From the NCBI GenBank assembly GCA_037043015.1, contig CM073322.1:22100364-22164363 (forward strand): a stretch of DNA of 64,000 nucleotides, given 5' to 3'. The first letter of the stretch is position 1, and each line of letters begins with the position of its first letter. Shown here in pieces: positions 34,301 to 46,740 of the stretch. Made by a program: the position numbers and the translations under genes. The DNA comes from Bryum argenteum. Lineage: Eukaryota > Streptophyta > Bryopsida > Bryales > Bryaceae. The notes below the pieces were generated by a model that saw only the letters and a program-made list of their open reading frames with translations, was not told the origin of the DNA and ran no database searches.

Positions 34301-37300
34301 TTACAGGTCATATGCTTCAATGTAAAAAAACGAGAGGATGTCAAAAAATTGAGAAATCAAGAAATTCAAACAACAGAGACGTTAGTCCATCTAAGCATAC
34401 ACTCTTGCGCAGATTCACTCTTATCCAAACTTCAAACGGAAAATAAATTCCTAACATATACAGCACCATCAACATATACTAGAGGTGGTGAGCACAGACC
34501 AATTCAAGAACAAAGTGTGAGTCTTGAGAATAGAGATCCTGAGAAAGCCGATGAAGGGCTCGCCCCATGCGTGCATGTTGCCTCAAAAGTAAGTCCTGCT
34601 CTTGAATCTTAAGGTCCTGCCCAATCCCGAATTCGTCACGCCTGATAGATTCCACAATCTCTCTTGATCTTTGAGGGAAATCTGAATCAGCAGCAACATC
34701 CAAAGGCCCTTCCATAACAGGAGTTAGGTGTCCTTGATCAGAACCTAACTCTACGGGACTTAACTCTGTTTCCATATAATGAGTTTCGGGCTCCACATTC
34801 TCAAGCTTTCCGGAGTTCTCGTTTGTTTCTGAACTACTTTCGGCAGCTACAACTTCAACTTGATTGGTAGCAGGCTTCTGATGAACACTCTCATGGGCTG
34901 GTTCAGCACCTTGTACCGTCATTCCTTCAATCGGAGGTGCAAGAATACGAAGTTTGTAGTCGTTTGTCCATTCCTCAGTTCCTAAAGCGAGCCCCAGCAT
35001 GTGAAGCACCAGCCGGTGCTCATCACGCTTACAAGCTTTAAGTAAGATCGAGGAAGAATGCTCTACTACTGATGAAAGAGCTGGCAAGAGTATTTTAGCA
35101 GCAAAGAGGTGAAGCTCTTGTGGCACGGCACATATTATGTCCAGTAAATGGGTAGCTACCCTGCTGTTGGCGTCATCATCAAAGGAGAACACTAACACTC
35201 TCAACGCTTTAGTAGCATATGTGGTAAGAAGGGCTGATGGTGCATGGTTCACGCCGCCGTACAAAACTACAATGGACACAAGCTGCACCGCAACAGCCTT
35301 TGCATCCTCGCTCAACAACGCTGGTAGGAAATTATCAGCTGTAGCTCCATCGTCAACTCTCAGAATAACACCAGAATCTGTTAACAATGTGCAGATGTTG
35401 GTGTTGATCCCATCCCTTTCTAGCCAGCTCAAAAGAGGTCCCAGAGTAGGAGCGAAGATTGTGTCCCACTGGGTCCACTCGGCGAGGTTAACAAGCATGG
35501 GGGCATTCGTCAAAGCTTGAATAGCATCGGCATCAGTCTTCGGACCCAAAGAACCCACTCTCGAGTCCGAATCTGAAGATCTCTCCACCGGAGGAATTAA
35601 TGCCCCCAAGTAGAAAACAGAGTTGCGTTTTCCTCCTGAATGACTTTCTGCAACCACTGATTCTAAAGATCCCAAGCCCAAATCTTCAAATTCCTTCACA
35701 ATAAAATAGTTGCACAGTCGATGCTCAAGGTCATTGGTGGTGTTAGAAGCACGAGTTGCCTGAGTAATGAACGACTGCACTCTATATAGAGGAACTTTGG
35801 GAATGCTGCATGCTCTGCACTTGATGACTGCTTCAACATAATTTTCAGGCGCTGCAACACAATATTAGAAAATAAGTACATGAAGATGTGTCAACAGAAT
35901 GTTCAAAAGAGCCTCAATTGAAGAAAAACAACTTCGGGCAGGACTACCTTTCGGGCTATCTTTGCTCTCAGTTGGGACACTTGGTGTGCAATCGATGGAT
36001 ATGGGACCTGTCGTAGTAACTGTATCCACAGCGGCTTTTTCTTCTTCTTGCTGATGCGAGATGTCCTCGAACACATCATATGTGCTATCCCAAAGCCCCA
36101 TCCTCATAGATATAACCTACAAGTCCCAATTTCAGAGGCATATCCATGTACTAAGCTTCCTGATAAAAACCTGACGTGACTCTACCTAAGACACGACATT
36201 TTGAAGTGGTGAGATGAATGTCACAGGGACCATGAGACTTAAGTGATCTGGGATGATAATATCAAATCTTCCAGATCCAGTCTTCATTGCCACTGAATGT
36301 AGTTATAGGGACATTTCGTAAATCTCGAGAATGCCTACAATTCAGATATTGCCCGAATCCCACTTGAAAAAGTGGGAGCAGATATCCTGTTGCATCTCGA
36401 AACTCACAGTCCTCAAGTTTAAACGCAAGAAACGAAAAAAGCACGACCGTGAACAAAACCCAACAAACTAAAAATAACACAAAAAAGTACTGACTCCAGG
36501 TTCAAGGACCAAACCGCAACGTATAGCAAGCCAATCCCAGGTCTTGCTTTCATAATCCTCAGCGTACGCTTTCTTGCTTTCTTGGCTTCACCATCCAGCC
36601 AAGGATGATCCACCAAGTGCTCCAACACCTGCAATAAAAGATCGTGAGTATGGAAAGAGAGAACATGGTCGAGAGCATCACAAAAGGAAAGAAGTAAGCG
36701 ACCTGCAAGCTCGTTCTCTTTCTGCAAGCCTCCTTCAGTATCGTCACGAAGTGCATAACCTCGGTCCATGTCATTTCACAACCTTCACGGCGCTGATTCT
36801 CAGTCTCTTCCTTGAGCTGCGTTTGAGTTTTGGCCCGGAGCCGCTCCTCTGCAGCTGAAGGATAAGGGCAAGTCCGAGGACCGAGAACAGTGCTCATTCT
36901 GTCGCTGCTGAGGAGCTGCTTATTCATCAAGGCCTCTCGTCTCGTCTTGTTTGCGTTATCGAGTTCCTCAAAAGTCTCCTTCAGTTTGGCCATCTTCACT
37001 TGCCTATCAGTCTTGCTTTCCGTCTCTGTCTCTTCACACTCCTCATCATCCGAAGCGAAATGAATGTGGTTCCTCTTGCGTTTAACACCTCCGTTCTGGG
37101 CTGTGAGAAAGTCGCTCACTCGTGCCACGACACTTATCCTCTTCTGTGTAGGCTTGGCTTTCGCAAGCGATTCCCACTCCTTGATACTCTGTGCTTCTGC
37201 CCTCTTGGCTCGTACCAAAGCTCGTACATGCAACCTTCAAGACCCAGACACTGCATTCAGCTTTGATTGATCGACCAACACCGTTGCTAGCAAATATTTT

Positions 37301-38141
37301 AACATCTGAACACTGAAATAATTCCAATAACTTCAAAGTGTGACCTATACTGCTCAAAGCATGCTCTCGAGACCCTCAACCCTATTACAGCCATACTTCT
37401 GAAGCTGTCACAATTATCAGTAGCTGCTTACCCGAGACTTTGAATTCGAACGCCAAGGTGACGCTTTGTAGGTGCTTTCCGTACTTTTTGAAGGTGTGCC
37501 ATGAAATCGTCTAATTCAATGCGGTTGAATTCAGAATCACCAACGTATTCAGCAAGATCCTGCATGACGTCTGCCGCCGTGAGTGGCAGAACCTCATCTG
37601 GTGGCGAGAAATAGCGCGCTACCAACGGGTGAAGATTTAAGGGTCCAATTCCGATGTCTTTAAAATCAGACACCCCTTCCTCCTCCGCTAATTCGCAGCC
37701 TAGGTCATAGAGCGTCGTAATCCGCTTCGCTGCGACGTGAGAGTGAATATTGGCATTGACCTTGCCTTCCACGAGGGCCAAATTGCGCAAGCATGGAACA
37801 TCTTGCATTCTAAATCCCAGCATTTCAAAAGAGGAAACCCCAAGCGCGGACAGAGTGCGTTGGGTAAGCTTGGTAACAGAGATGTGCTTCTGTTCCTGCA
37901 CCAATTCCTGAAACGCCTGCCTTGCAGCTGTGTCCGCCCTCTGTACCATGTCGTCGCTCCTCTGGCTCCCATCCGGAGCTCGAGCTGGATTCAGTTCTGG
38001 TGGCCGCATAGGAGGCTGCTGTTGCATCGGCATGTAAAAGCTGCCTTGCTGCGGCACAGCCCAAGCACCTCCTTGTGGTACTCCAGGAGGAGCCACCCAA
38101 GGAGGATACATGGGTGGTCCATACTGTTGATACGGATGCAT
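28313..38141 (-). CDS. NOV: NO VEIN-like protein (GHKL ATPase-type fold plus DUF3883)
   Basis: Fourteen minus-strand exons join in a single open frame of 2,535 residues: 37432-38141, 36703-37234, 36491-36628, 35948-36116, 34500-35851, 34020-34232, 33306-33893, 31513-33213, 31257-31369, 30670-31075, 30213-30530, 29716-29976, 28956-29591, 28313-28783. The start is MHPYQQYGPP, a Pro/Gln/Tyr-rich N-terminus. Near residue 968 is a histidine-kinase/HSP90-like ATPase fold: ELVQNADDN (N box), VLNNEVGFTPANLRALCDVG (G1) and GYIGHKGIGFKSVF (G2). The last about 150 residues are DUF3883: GRTGEEVAYQYLVKKYGG ... EYFEVKTTRS, with a nuclease-like E-x-K motif. In Arabidopsis, NOV is a nuclear protein needed for leaf vascular patterning and auxin-dependent cell fate; the same role here is inference. 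A telo-box lies 150 bp upstream. Confidence 0.93.
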
Positions 38142-38290
38142 GGTTGAGTTACGCGCTAGCCTGCACAAGAGCAGCTGAAATAGAAGCTGTCTAGTGAAAC
38201 CATAAATCCCAGCAACATGCAGCTGTCAAGCTCCTCGAGAGGGCGAGGAGCAGAGTAACCAGCTCCAGAATCAAAGTTGTGATGGTGCTC

Positions 38291-38308
38291 AGGGTTTAGG
38301 GTTTAAGG
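38291..38308 (-). promoter_or_regulatory. Double telo-box upstream of NOV
   Basis: The same 18-mer as near RECG, about 150 bp before the NOV start codon. Confidence 0.6.
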
Positions 38309-40670
38309 AATGGTCGGCCAGTTCACTTTATCTTTTTCCTGTCCTTTTACTTTTTTGATTGATGCCCCAAAGGCCATTGCAAAAATACACTTAACTTACG
38401 GGCACCCTGCTGCCGAAAGGGGTTTTGTTCAGAGCTCACCCCCCTATTCTTGTGCATTTAAGGGATTCTGATAGTTTGAAAAAAAATTAAAAAAATAAAA
38501 ATAAAAAAATAAAAAATAAAAAACTTACATCAACAAAGAGAGTAGAAAAATATCTCAAGTCAAATCATATTTGTCCAAAACATTGTATTTTGTAGAAATT
38601 TTCTAAGTGAGGGAAACGTAGAAACCTATTATGGGGCATATGTGGGGCATGAAACCGAGCTCTCATCACATGCCCACCCACTTGTGTACAAAAACTATCC
38701 AATCATTTATAGCCACCTAACTTATGTATAAGAGATTAACAAAACATAAGCTTCACTTTAAATAGGGGTTGTATTGAATTTTACCTACATTAGTACATCT
38801 TGCTTCTAGAAGGGGTCTCGAGAATAGGGAGGTGACACATAGTTGTAATGACTACCTTCAGAGTGCTTCAGAGTGCGATTGCTCTTAATTTGCGGAGTTG
38901 CACTTGGATTGAATGGCTCACAAGGAATTTCATGTGAGCCTTTTGAAACATATTCACTCGCATCTCGTTGGTCACTACGCGCTTAGAGACCCTTACCTCA
39001 GTCGGGACTTCCGCCACGGCATGCCCTTCCCACTTTATTGAAAGCATTAAGTAGTAATTTGTAAATTAACACATTGTAATTAAGAATTTTTTACGTTTCA
39101 ACAATAAACTGTACACCTAATAAAAACGTGGAGGAAAGGAGACGAGAAAAGTGACAGAAAAGTCGAGTGCTTTTGACAATTGCTAAAAAAAGGACAAGTC
39201 AAAGAAGTTGTCGTCCACTAAACAAAGAAATAAGAAGAAAGAAAATTTTTGCTTTTTCTTTCTCTCAATTAAATCAAAAATATTTTTGATTTATTTGCTG
39301 CAATTTTCAAAAACCTTCGGCTTCAACAAAAAAGCAAAATATTTTGGCTTTTTATTCTCTGCTTGCTATTTTGCAAGCTTATTCTTTTGTCCTTGAGAAT
39401 TTTTGGAATAGATTTTTTCTTGTTTGTGCTTTACCAAAAAGATTGATGGATGTTGGTCATGACTTTCGAAAAGTTCCTATGACTATGAAAATTTCACATG
39501 CAGAAGTTTGCATTTTTATAATGGGTGTTATTTTGTTGTGCGACCCGGCAACTTATGTGCAACCATATTGTGTTTAAGCTCATGCCATGTAGGCATGAAC
39601 TTTGGTTGAATTGAGGTTTTAAACCCTGCCGTTGAGATGCTCAGTCAACTCTTGAACCTTAATAGGAAGAAGGCTTCTTCCTATATTAGTGCAAAGGCGG
39701 TTCCAAAAAAGCGTACTTCTAAATGAAAAGAAAATTTGTGAAACTATTCAGAAAGAAAAGGCAAATCAAGCTAGTTTATATCATGCCATTCCAAACAGTT
39801 TGTCTCTTTTGACAAGGTTTCACTAGCCCGACTCTCGTATTTACTTGGCACTTACAATCTTTGGACGGAGATTTGCAAGTATCCCTCGTTTCCTATTTTT
39901 GTATAACTTTGTAGATTCCTCAAATAGTTTGTGCAGAAAAATTTCCTAGCTATTCCTTCAAAATACAAATAACCATGTTGTGTACATCGTAGAAGTTCCT
40001 TACTAACACATAATTTTCTAGCTTGTAAATAGTCACAGTTAGATTTTCACACCACATGCTCTTTTCATTCACAATTTGTCATCTTGTGTAAAGCTATGCG
40101 TTTTGATGACAAGAATACAGAATAGGGAAAAAAATCATGTCCACAGTTTGGCTCCCATTAGCTACTGCAACAAATTGAATCAAAATTATTCACTTACTCA
40201 ATCCCATGGTTCTACTTCCTTAAATTAATGAATCTAAATTTTGATGTCCAGCTTCAAGGACACTAAGCTACCAGATTCGCAACTCTTAGAAACATTCCGA
40301 CTAGAATGGCCTTTGTGATTGTTGTAAAAACAAGACAAACCGCTTTCATCCCCGCCATTATGTTCAAGCCTTTTGCCGAAGTCTCCACAACACCCGCATG
40401 CTTCCTTGATGTCATTCTCAATGAACCTAGCCGTTAAGCTTGTACTTGATGTTTCGGACAAGTCTATGTTGGATGAGGGCTAGCAAAATTGATAAGTCAA
40501 CTTTGGTGAAACAAGAAGCAAAGGTTTTGGAAGCAATGAAAAAAAAAAAACAAAAAAATAGTAATAATAAATAAATAAATAAATCATTCTTTCTGATTGT
40601 GCTTACACAGTAGCTTCTTGTATATGATACTCTAACATATGTAGTCTATAAAATTGTTAAGAGACAAGCT
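38309..40670. other. AT-rich intergenic DNA with simple repeats and a 24-bp palindrome
   Basis: No gene seen. A/T-rich simple sequence (AAAAATAAAAA type) at about 38480-38522 and 40540-40585. A perfect 24-bp palindrome, TAAATCAAAAATATTTTTGA plus TTTA, lies at 39270-39293. Short + strand frames near 39208-39577 are low-complexity Phe/Lys-rich and not convincing. Confidence 0.6.
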
Positions 40671-40674
40671 CATG

Positions 40675-40985
40675 CTCGGGCTCCATTTGTATTTGTTGGG
40701 GATCCCAATTGCTATAGCTTCAGCGCGAGTTGCACTTGCTTAGGGCCTCCAACTACTATAACTCGGGGCTCAGCTTGGGCTACGACTATAGTTGTTAAGG
40801 CGCCAATTACTATGACTCGGGTCCCAGCCGCTCTAGCTCACGCCCTATATGCCATAGTTGGGCCCCAATTGCACTTGTTAGAGCCCCTTATTACTGTAGT
40901 TGGGCTCCCACGTGACATATTTGAGGGCCCAAATGCTAATGATGAGGCCCCCAACTCTTGTAGCTGTGGCCTTAGCTCAACATTA
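40675..40985. repeat. Degenerate tandem repeat, unit about 30 bp
   Basis: About ten diverged units containing words such as GGGCCCCAATT, ACTATAGCT/ACTATGACT and CTCGGGCTC follow one another directly up to the left LTR of the copia element. Unit length is roughly 25-35 bp with indels. Confidence 0.65.
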
Positions 40986-40997
40986 GTTGTTGAATCC

Positions 40998-41264
40998 TAT
41001 TGAGTTTACGAAGCAGACAAGTAATCACAGACACAAAGTAGCACATCACAGGAATCACTTTGTTTCTCGAGATGTAGCAAAACACAACAACCAATCTCCT
41101 AAGAGCATAGTGCAGGTAGAATAAGCGGGGGAGAGGACAGTGATTGCGTCCAAGAAGCGGGACGACAGTGACTACATTCATCTGTGTTTGATAGATTTAA
41201 TATATCTAAAGATTCATCCACCATGAAGCATCTACGTTCTTCATCAACGATTCGTACTTCAATA
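40998..41264 (-). repeat. 3' LTR of the copia element
   Basis: It matches 44088-44348 along its length. Just outside its right end the minus strand reads CGCGTGGGAG, a short purine tract suited to plus-strand priming. Confidence 0.85.
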
Positions 41265-42070
41265 CTCCCACGCGTTGTTGATAAACGTACAGCGACAGAA
41301 TTTTATCTCTCTCGTGTTGTTGTACCTTCTTTAAAACGCTCACAGCAGTATGCAGTTTTGCAAAAAGATCAGGAACCAAAGGCTTCGTTAGCATATCAGC
41401 GAGTTGCACTTGAGCAGGGACATATGTTGCATTGATTTTGCTTTGGGTTTGTAAATTGCAAATTTGATGGTACATAATGTCAATGTGTTTGGTCATCCAA
41501 TGAAATTTGGGGTTGTGGATCAATCTGATTGAAGACTGATTGTCCATACAAAAACAGGTAGGCACTCTTTGTCGAACACTGACGCCCTCAAATAATCTCC
41601 GAGCCCATACGACTTCCTTACTCACAACGAATGCGGCTACCTATTCGGCTTTTGTGGTTGAAGTTGCAATACACGCCTCTTTCCTGCTAAACCACACCAC
41701 GGGACTGTTGTTAAGTATAACAATGCCACCTCTGTGACTTTTCCAATCATTGACGTCCCAAGCGTAATGTGCATCCGCGTAAGCTATAGTAACATGGTTG
41801 GATTTGGTGTCAAATGAGTAACATAGGGCATAATCTGTAATACTACGCAAGTACTTCAAAATACGCTTGACTACCGTGCAGTGTATCTCTCAGAGGTTAG
41901 TGTTGAGTTGAGCAATGGCCGAGACAACATAAGTTATAGGAAGCTTTGAATTATCAGCTACTGACACGTACAAGACTTTCTTAACAATAGGTTTAAAATT
42001 ATTAAACCATTGAAACTTATCACTCATGTCCTCTGTCGCACCGGAGTTAGCGAACCAAAAATCAAGCTCA
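41206..42070 (-). pseudogene. Copia protease joined to RNase H (internal deletion)
   Basis: On the minus strand 42070-41890 carries the copia protease active-site region (FWFANSGATEDMSDKFQW, with N in place of the usual catalytic D in DSGA). At 41859 begins RNase H (ADAHYAWDVNDWKSHRGG, then FCMDNQSSIRLIHNP and TKHIDIMYHQI, LADMLTKPL). About 2.5 kb of integrase and RT that normally lie between them are absent. A stop separates 41641-41859 from 41206-41625. Not functional. Confidence 0.85.
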
Positions 42071-42074
42071 TTAA

Positions 42075-43001
42075 CCCCTAAAAATCCAAGCGTTTTTTGG
42101 ACTTCCAAAACCAAAAACTGCAATTTTCTACCACCTTGTTCGAATTGAGACATGGTCAAAAATTTTATTGTTTATCTGTACTTTCAACCGTAAGATCTCA
42201 AACCTACCTACTATCACTACTACCATGTAAAATTTCAATTGTTGGATCTCTACCATTTGTGAGATCATAACATTCAAATTTGGTGCAAAAGTTTTTTTGG
42301 GCAATGCTTGTGAGACATTGTTTCCATGGAGCAAAGAGAAAATTGAAGATTGTTACCCCAAACATAATTCCCATATTTTTTTTCATATGGGTAATCAAGT
42401 TGGGTACGCTCATGCAAAATTTTGGAAACTCATTCCATTTTTGTGACCTTCATGCAAATTATTTCGTAAAAGAAGGTCTAAAAACAACAATATATTAAAA
42501 CATGCATTTCATTTGATATATTTGGCTTAATTAAAGATCCCAACGGCGAGTAGGTGCCTTTATGAGTTTGTGAAATTTGAGAAAAAAAAATTTGGGAAAA
42601 TTTCAAAACCTTAAATTTTGACAAATTTTGTAAGAGTTAATTCAGAAATTACTAGAAATTGTGAAGATTGTTTTTGTAATTTTTGAGGGCTGCCTTGTGA
42701 AATCGACAAACTTTTTGACTTGGGTCACTTTGGAACTCAAGTAGTGATTTGTTCATGAACATATTTCCGAATTTTTTTTTCAAAAAGACTAAATTTAAAC
42801 TGCCCTTTTTGGACTTCAAACCTAAAATTTCTAGATGAAGGTTCTAAAATTGGAATTTGGATTTGCAAATTTTACCACATGCACTTTACGGTGTAAGGAG
42901 CACCTAGTAAAAATTTTAGGAAAAAATATTACTCTGAACCCCTTCATCTAGGCTGCCCGAAATAGGAAACCTCCACTTTGGTGGCCGTGGATCTTTAGGG
43001 G
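42075..43001. mobile_element. TTAA-flanked non-autonomous element A (piggyBac-like), inside copia
   Basis: Bounded on both sides by TTAA (42071-42074 and 43002-43005). Ends are inverted copies: CCCCTAAAAATCCAAG at the left and, inverted, CCCCTAAAGATCCACG at the right. Deleting the element plus one TTAA restores copia sequence across the site. It is 927 bp and AT-rich with no coding capacity. A diverged inverted relative (E) lies at 58745-60962. A TTAA target and CCC-starting ends are the hallmarks of the piggyBac superfamily; no transposase is present to confirm it. Confidence 0.7.
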
Positions 43002-43179
43002 TTAATTTAAGAACTTGTGCAGAGTCTTTGGCTCAAGACAAATGATGCGTCTGATCACACCGCCAAGACTGAACTGGTCGTCACATTTGCATGACTATGA
43101 TAATGCTTATTATTCTTCTTACTTCCCTCATGATGACGTTTTGGTGACACAAAACCATGTTACAAATTGCTATCACTGA

Positions 43180-43976
43180 ATGGATACTCTCTGCCAAAAT
43201 GACCACGATGGCCACATTTGTAGCAGCGGGCCTTCTTTTTTAAATTTTGTTAAAGCCTCTGCACGCTCCTTCTTTTGATCCACCGTAAGAGACGGTTTGT
43301 TAAATGACTTGGATCATGACGGAAGAACACTCTTAGTATAGAATGCTTTATCTAATTATTCATCGGCATCATTACTACAAGATTTGAGTTGCCTCTCAAA
43401 ACCGATTAAGCGAGACTGAAAAAATCGTAAGGTCTGATCAATAGTATTAACGCTATTTCATGCTAGTAGTAAGAGGTCAAATGATGCAGGAAGCACACAC
43501 CTCATCTTACTAATGACTTGCTGTTTAGTAATCGGTTGACTTAGACCGGTTGATTGTTTAGCAACTTTTTAAAGACCGCTGATGAAAGTTGCCATGGGAC
43601 TCGTCCGTTTAAAACTTAGCACTGCTATATTTTTCTTAAACTAAATGATGCACTTGTCAAAGTGTATATCGTGATACGTCTGTAACTGTTTCCACATTTT
43701 GTGAGCAGTAGAACAACTCATAAGTTACCCTTTGTAGGAAGAATTTGTGGTATGAAGAACTGCTTTAATTGCTTGGTTGTCTTTTAAATGCCAATCAAGT
43801 TGTTCTGCAATTATCATCGCAGTTGTCTTTCAAGTTGTGTCGTTAACAAAACTAAAAAGACCGCGAGACTTGAATATGAACGACATATGCATCTTCTACA
43901 GAGGTAAGTTGAGACCTTTGTATGGATCTACCATACCAATCTCCGGACAATGAGGTGGATTATTGCTTGCTGCCAT
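43180..43976 (-). pseudogene. Copia gag remnant with zinc knuckle
   Basis: The minus strand has an ATG at 43976 (MAASNNPPHCPEIG) soon after the 5' LTR. Near 43195-43230 a zinc-knuckle-like CYKCGHRGHFGRE lacks the last cysteine (Tyr instead) in the reading I made. Frameshifts break the region between. Confidence 0.6.
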
Positions 43977-44087
43977 TTCAAAAATCTCAAAATACAATTG
44001 CAATGTTTGCTCTCATAACTTTGCAAGAACTTATTTTATCGCCTTTCAAGTAACGTAGCAATTACTCCTCACTTCAAGCCCATAACC

Positions 44088-44348
44088 TATTGAGTTCACA
44101 AAGTAGACCTCACAAACACAAAGTAGCACATTACAGGAATCACTTTATTTCTCAAAATGAAGCAAAACACAACGACTAACCTTTTATGAGCATCGTGGAG
44201 GTAGAATAGGCGGGGGAGACGACAGTGAGTGCGTCCAAGAAGCGGGACTACAATGACTGCATTCATCTGTGTTGACATAGTTAATCTATCTAAAAATTCA
44301 TCTACTCTGAAGCATCTACTTTCTTCATCAACGACTTGTACCTCAATA
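44088..44348 (-). repeat. 5' LTR of the copia element
   Basis: 261 bp, TATTGAG...CTCAATA, matching the left LTR. The minus strand continues from its end with GGTTATGGGCTTGAAG, the place of the primer-binding site. Confidence 0.82.
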
Positions 44349-45701
44349 GATCCTAAGTTGCAATTGAGGCCTTTATCTTATATACTTTGAAACTTAATTT
44401 GTACATATTAACTTTTGAAATTAATAACTTCAAAGAAAAAATTACACATTTTAAAGTGCAGTAATGGCAGTCTTTAGCTTATGCTTTTAATTTGAATTTA
44501 TATTCTCTTTTACATCCAATAATCCTAGTAAGAATTTACATTTTCAAGTTTTGAAGTTGTTGGGCTTTTATCTTATGCTTTAACTTCTGAACCTAATAAT
44601 AGTTTTACATTCAATATTGGAAAAAATTATTACATTTCCAAACATTGCAAGTATTGGGGCTTATATCAACTAATAATTATCCTTGTCTATATGACTTGTG
44701 TGGGTCAGGTACACTAAAATAAATAAATAAATTATAGCATAAGAAATTACAAAGGCATGTTTTTGACAATAAAAAGGCATATGAAAATTCAACGTTTTGA
44801 GAATCCAAATGGTAAGAACGTGTCGTAGTACCTCTTTGACGCTAAGCTGTTCACAAGGTGGTGCTGTAGAAGATCATAATGGGGTGTGTCATGCATGCTG
44901 CTCTTGACACAATTATATTTATGAATTACAGAAGCCTTTCTATGGTATAATTTAATACAATTTGTAGATGTGGTTGTAAACTTCATTACTAGATAAATGA
45001 CGGCTATGGACACAACATGCAATTTATAACATAATTAGTAGAGCTGAAGTATTGACAGTGGTGGTGCAGTTTATAGGCATTAGAGCCACTTCTGTTCTTT
45101 CATCTGTTTAAATCGACAATGACAAGACGCAGGGTTAGCACCATTTTTTTTTACGATGAACAACATGAATCCACAAAGAACATCCTCATCTTCAACTTCC
45201 TTCCTTCCTTCCTTCCTCAACCCAATCACTCATGGTTACAACAAAATGACCCTTGCACGATATTCGGTACTACCACACAACCAAAGGTGGCAAAAAAAAA
45301 AAAAAAAAAAAAAAAAATCTAATTATTCTGGTGTCAAAGAAAAAGTTGTCCCTACGGTACTCCTGTTACTTCTTGAAAACCGGGGTGTCTCTTTTGACCC
45401 CATTTTTCCACTAATGGTAACAAAACTTTAACTTGCAGATAGATAAAAACTCCAATCCTTTTTTAGGACTGGCGTGATTAGAGTGTCTGTTCGTCAAGCC
45501 AACGACCTAAAGCCCACCGGACAGAAGGACCTTGGTGCAAGACTACTCACCCCTTTCGGGACTTTAACTTGCATTTTGTAATAAGGGAGAATGTGCATTT
45601 AGCATTTGCAAAGGACGCACTGCTTGATGATTCTTACTTTGGTATAAGAACATTCAAAGATAATACAAAAAAATAAATAAAAAAATAAAAAAATAAAAAT
45701 C
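44349..45701. other. AT-rich intergenic DNA, no gene seen
   Basis: Only short frames. A poly-A run of about 25 lies at 45292-45317, and A/T simple sequence at 45665-45700. Confidence 0.65.
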
Positions 45702-45705
45702 TTAA

Positions 45706-46166
45706 ACCCCTCTACATTTGAGCCTATTTTTAGCCCAATTTTTTTTTTTCCTGAAAAAGATCATAGATCAAAATAAATATAAGTTGTTTAGATGACAATA
45801 GCATTTAGACTTCTTGTAGGTCATTTGAACCAAAATCTGAGTCTCAAGACCACATAGATTGTAAGATCATAAGACATCAGTATTCATAATACACAACAAA
45901 ATTCCAAAATTTTCACTTTGTAGTAAAAATATTACCATCAAATTAATTGCAATAAAAAAAATTACCAGCTAAATAGGTGTTCAAATTCATCACAAGAACA
46001 CCCTTGTACACGAAATTATCATCAAACAATTTCCTACGCTCAAAGAATAGCCTTGCAATGGTGAAAACTACCAAAAAAATCCATTAATCACATTTCAAAT
46101 ACATTCATATCTTTAGAATGAACAAATTGTAGGGTTTGATAGGTAATTAGAGGCATTTAGGGGTTA
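45706..46166 (+). mobile_element. TTAA-type element B (degenerate, internally deleted copy)
   Basis: The left end TTAA-ACCCCTCTACATTTGAGCC and right end GGCATTTAGGGGTTA-TTAA match the ends of element C (56951-57922) with mutations. The interior aligns by eye with the left 350 bp of C in the same orientation. About half of the C length is missing. Confidence 0.55.
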
Positions 46167-46740
46167 TTAAAAATGTGAAGTTTCTATGAATACAAGAATA
46201 ATGTTGTTGAACATTATTTTACTTAAATGACAATATTATATAAAAATGACCGCTTAAAACTTCAAAATAATGATCGGGAAACAATATGATATTACATATT
46301 TGGAGATGATATCTAAGAAGAAGAGCAATGTCATGAAAAATATATCGATATTACATAAAACAAGTAAAATTTGAGAATATGCCATCGTATAAGTATATAT
46401 ATGATGGAAATTCCGTCAAAAAAAATCATGGTTCTTCAAATATGGTACCGTGATTTAACAAAATTTCCAATAAATCTATAAATTGCCAAATTATCTTATT
46501 TATAATTGTATCACTTTCATTCACATGTGGATATCTCATCTAAGTTCATGATGTCACTCTCACCGTATTTATACCTCTATCCAAATAATTTTATTATTTT
46601 TATATATTTTCAAATAACATACATTAATGTTCGAAAGTCATAACTTTCATTGCTTAACCTTGTTTATAAAAGCATCACTTTTTAGTTAAGAATAGAAACC
46701 AAAATCACTTGCTTAGATTACCTCCTTCTATATTCAATCA

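Larger units (their letters stand above)
40998..44348 (-). mobile_element. Ty1/copia LTR retrotransposon, old and internally deleted
   Basis: Directly repeated LTRs (40998-41264 and 44088-44348, roughly 85% alike by eye) flank minus-strand gag, protease and RNase H remnants in copia order. The LTRs end TATTGAG...(C/T)TCAATA, a decayed form of the copia TGTTGAG...CTCAACA ends. Flanking five bases AATCC (left) and GATCC (right) could be a decayed target duplication. Integrase and most of RT are missing: protease is followed within about 30 bp by RNase H. The interior is further interrupted by a TTAA-flanked element at 42075-43001. Confidence 0.85.

Noticed and set aside
38480-38525. AAAAATAAAAA repeats, possible CRISPR-like or satellite array
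   Set aside because: Simple A/T sequence with no spacer structure; no array of direct repeats with unique spacers occurs anywhere in the window.
39208-39577. Short frames with Phe/Lys runs
   Set aside because: Low-complexity AT-rich sequence without splice context or similarity.
40234-40461. 75-codon minus-strand frame (Cys/Ser-rich)
   Set aside because: No domain, no start context, and surrounded by decayed sequence; not supported as a gene.
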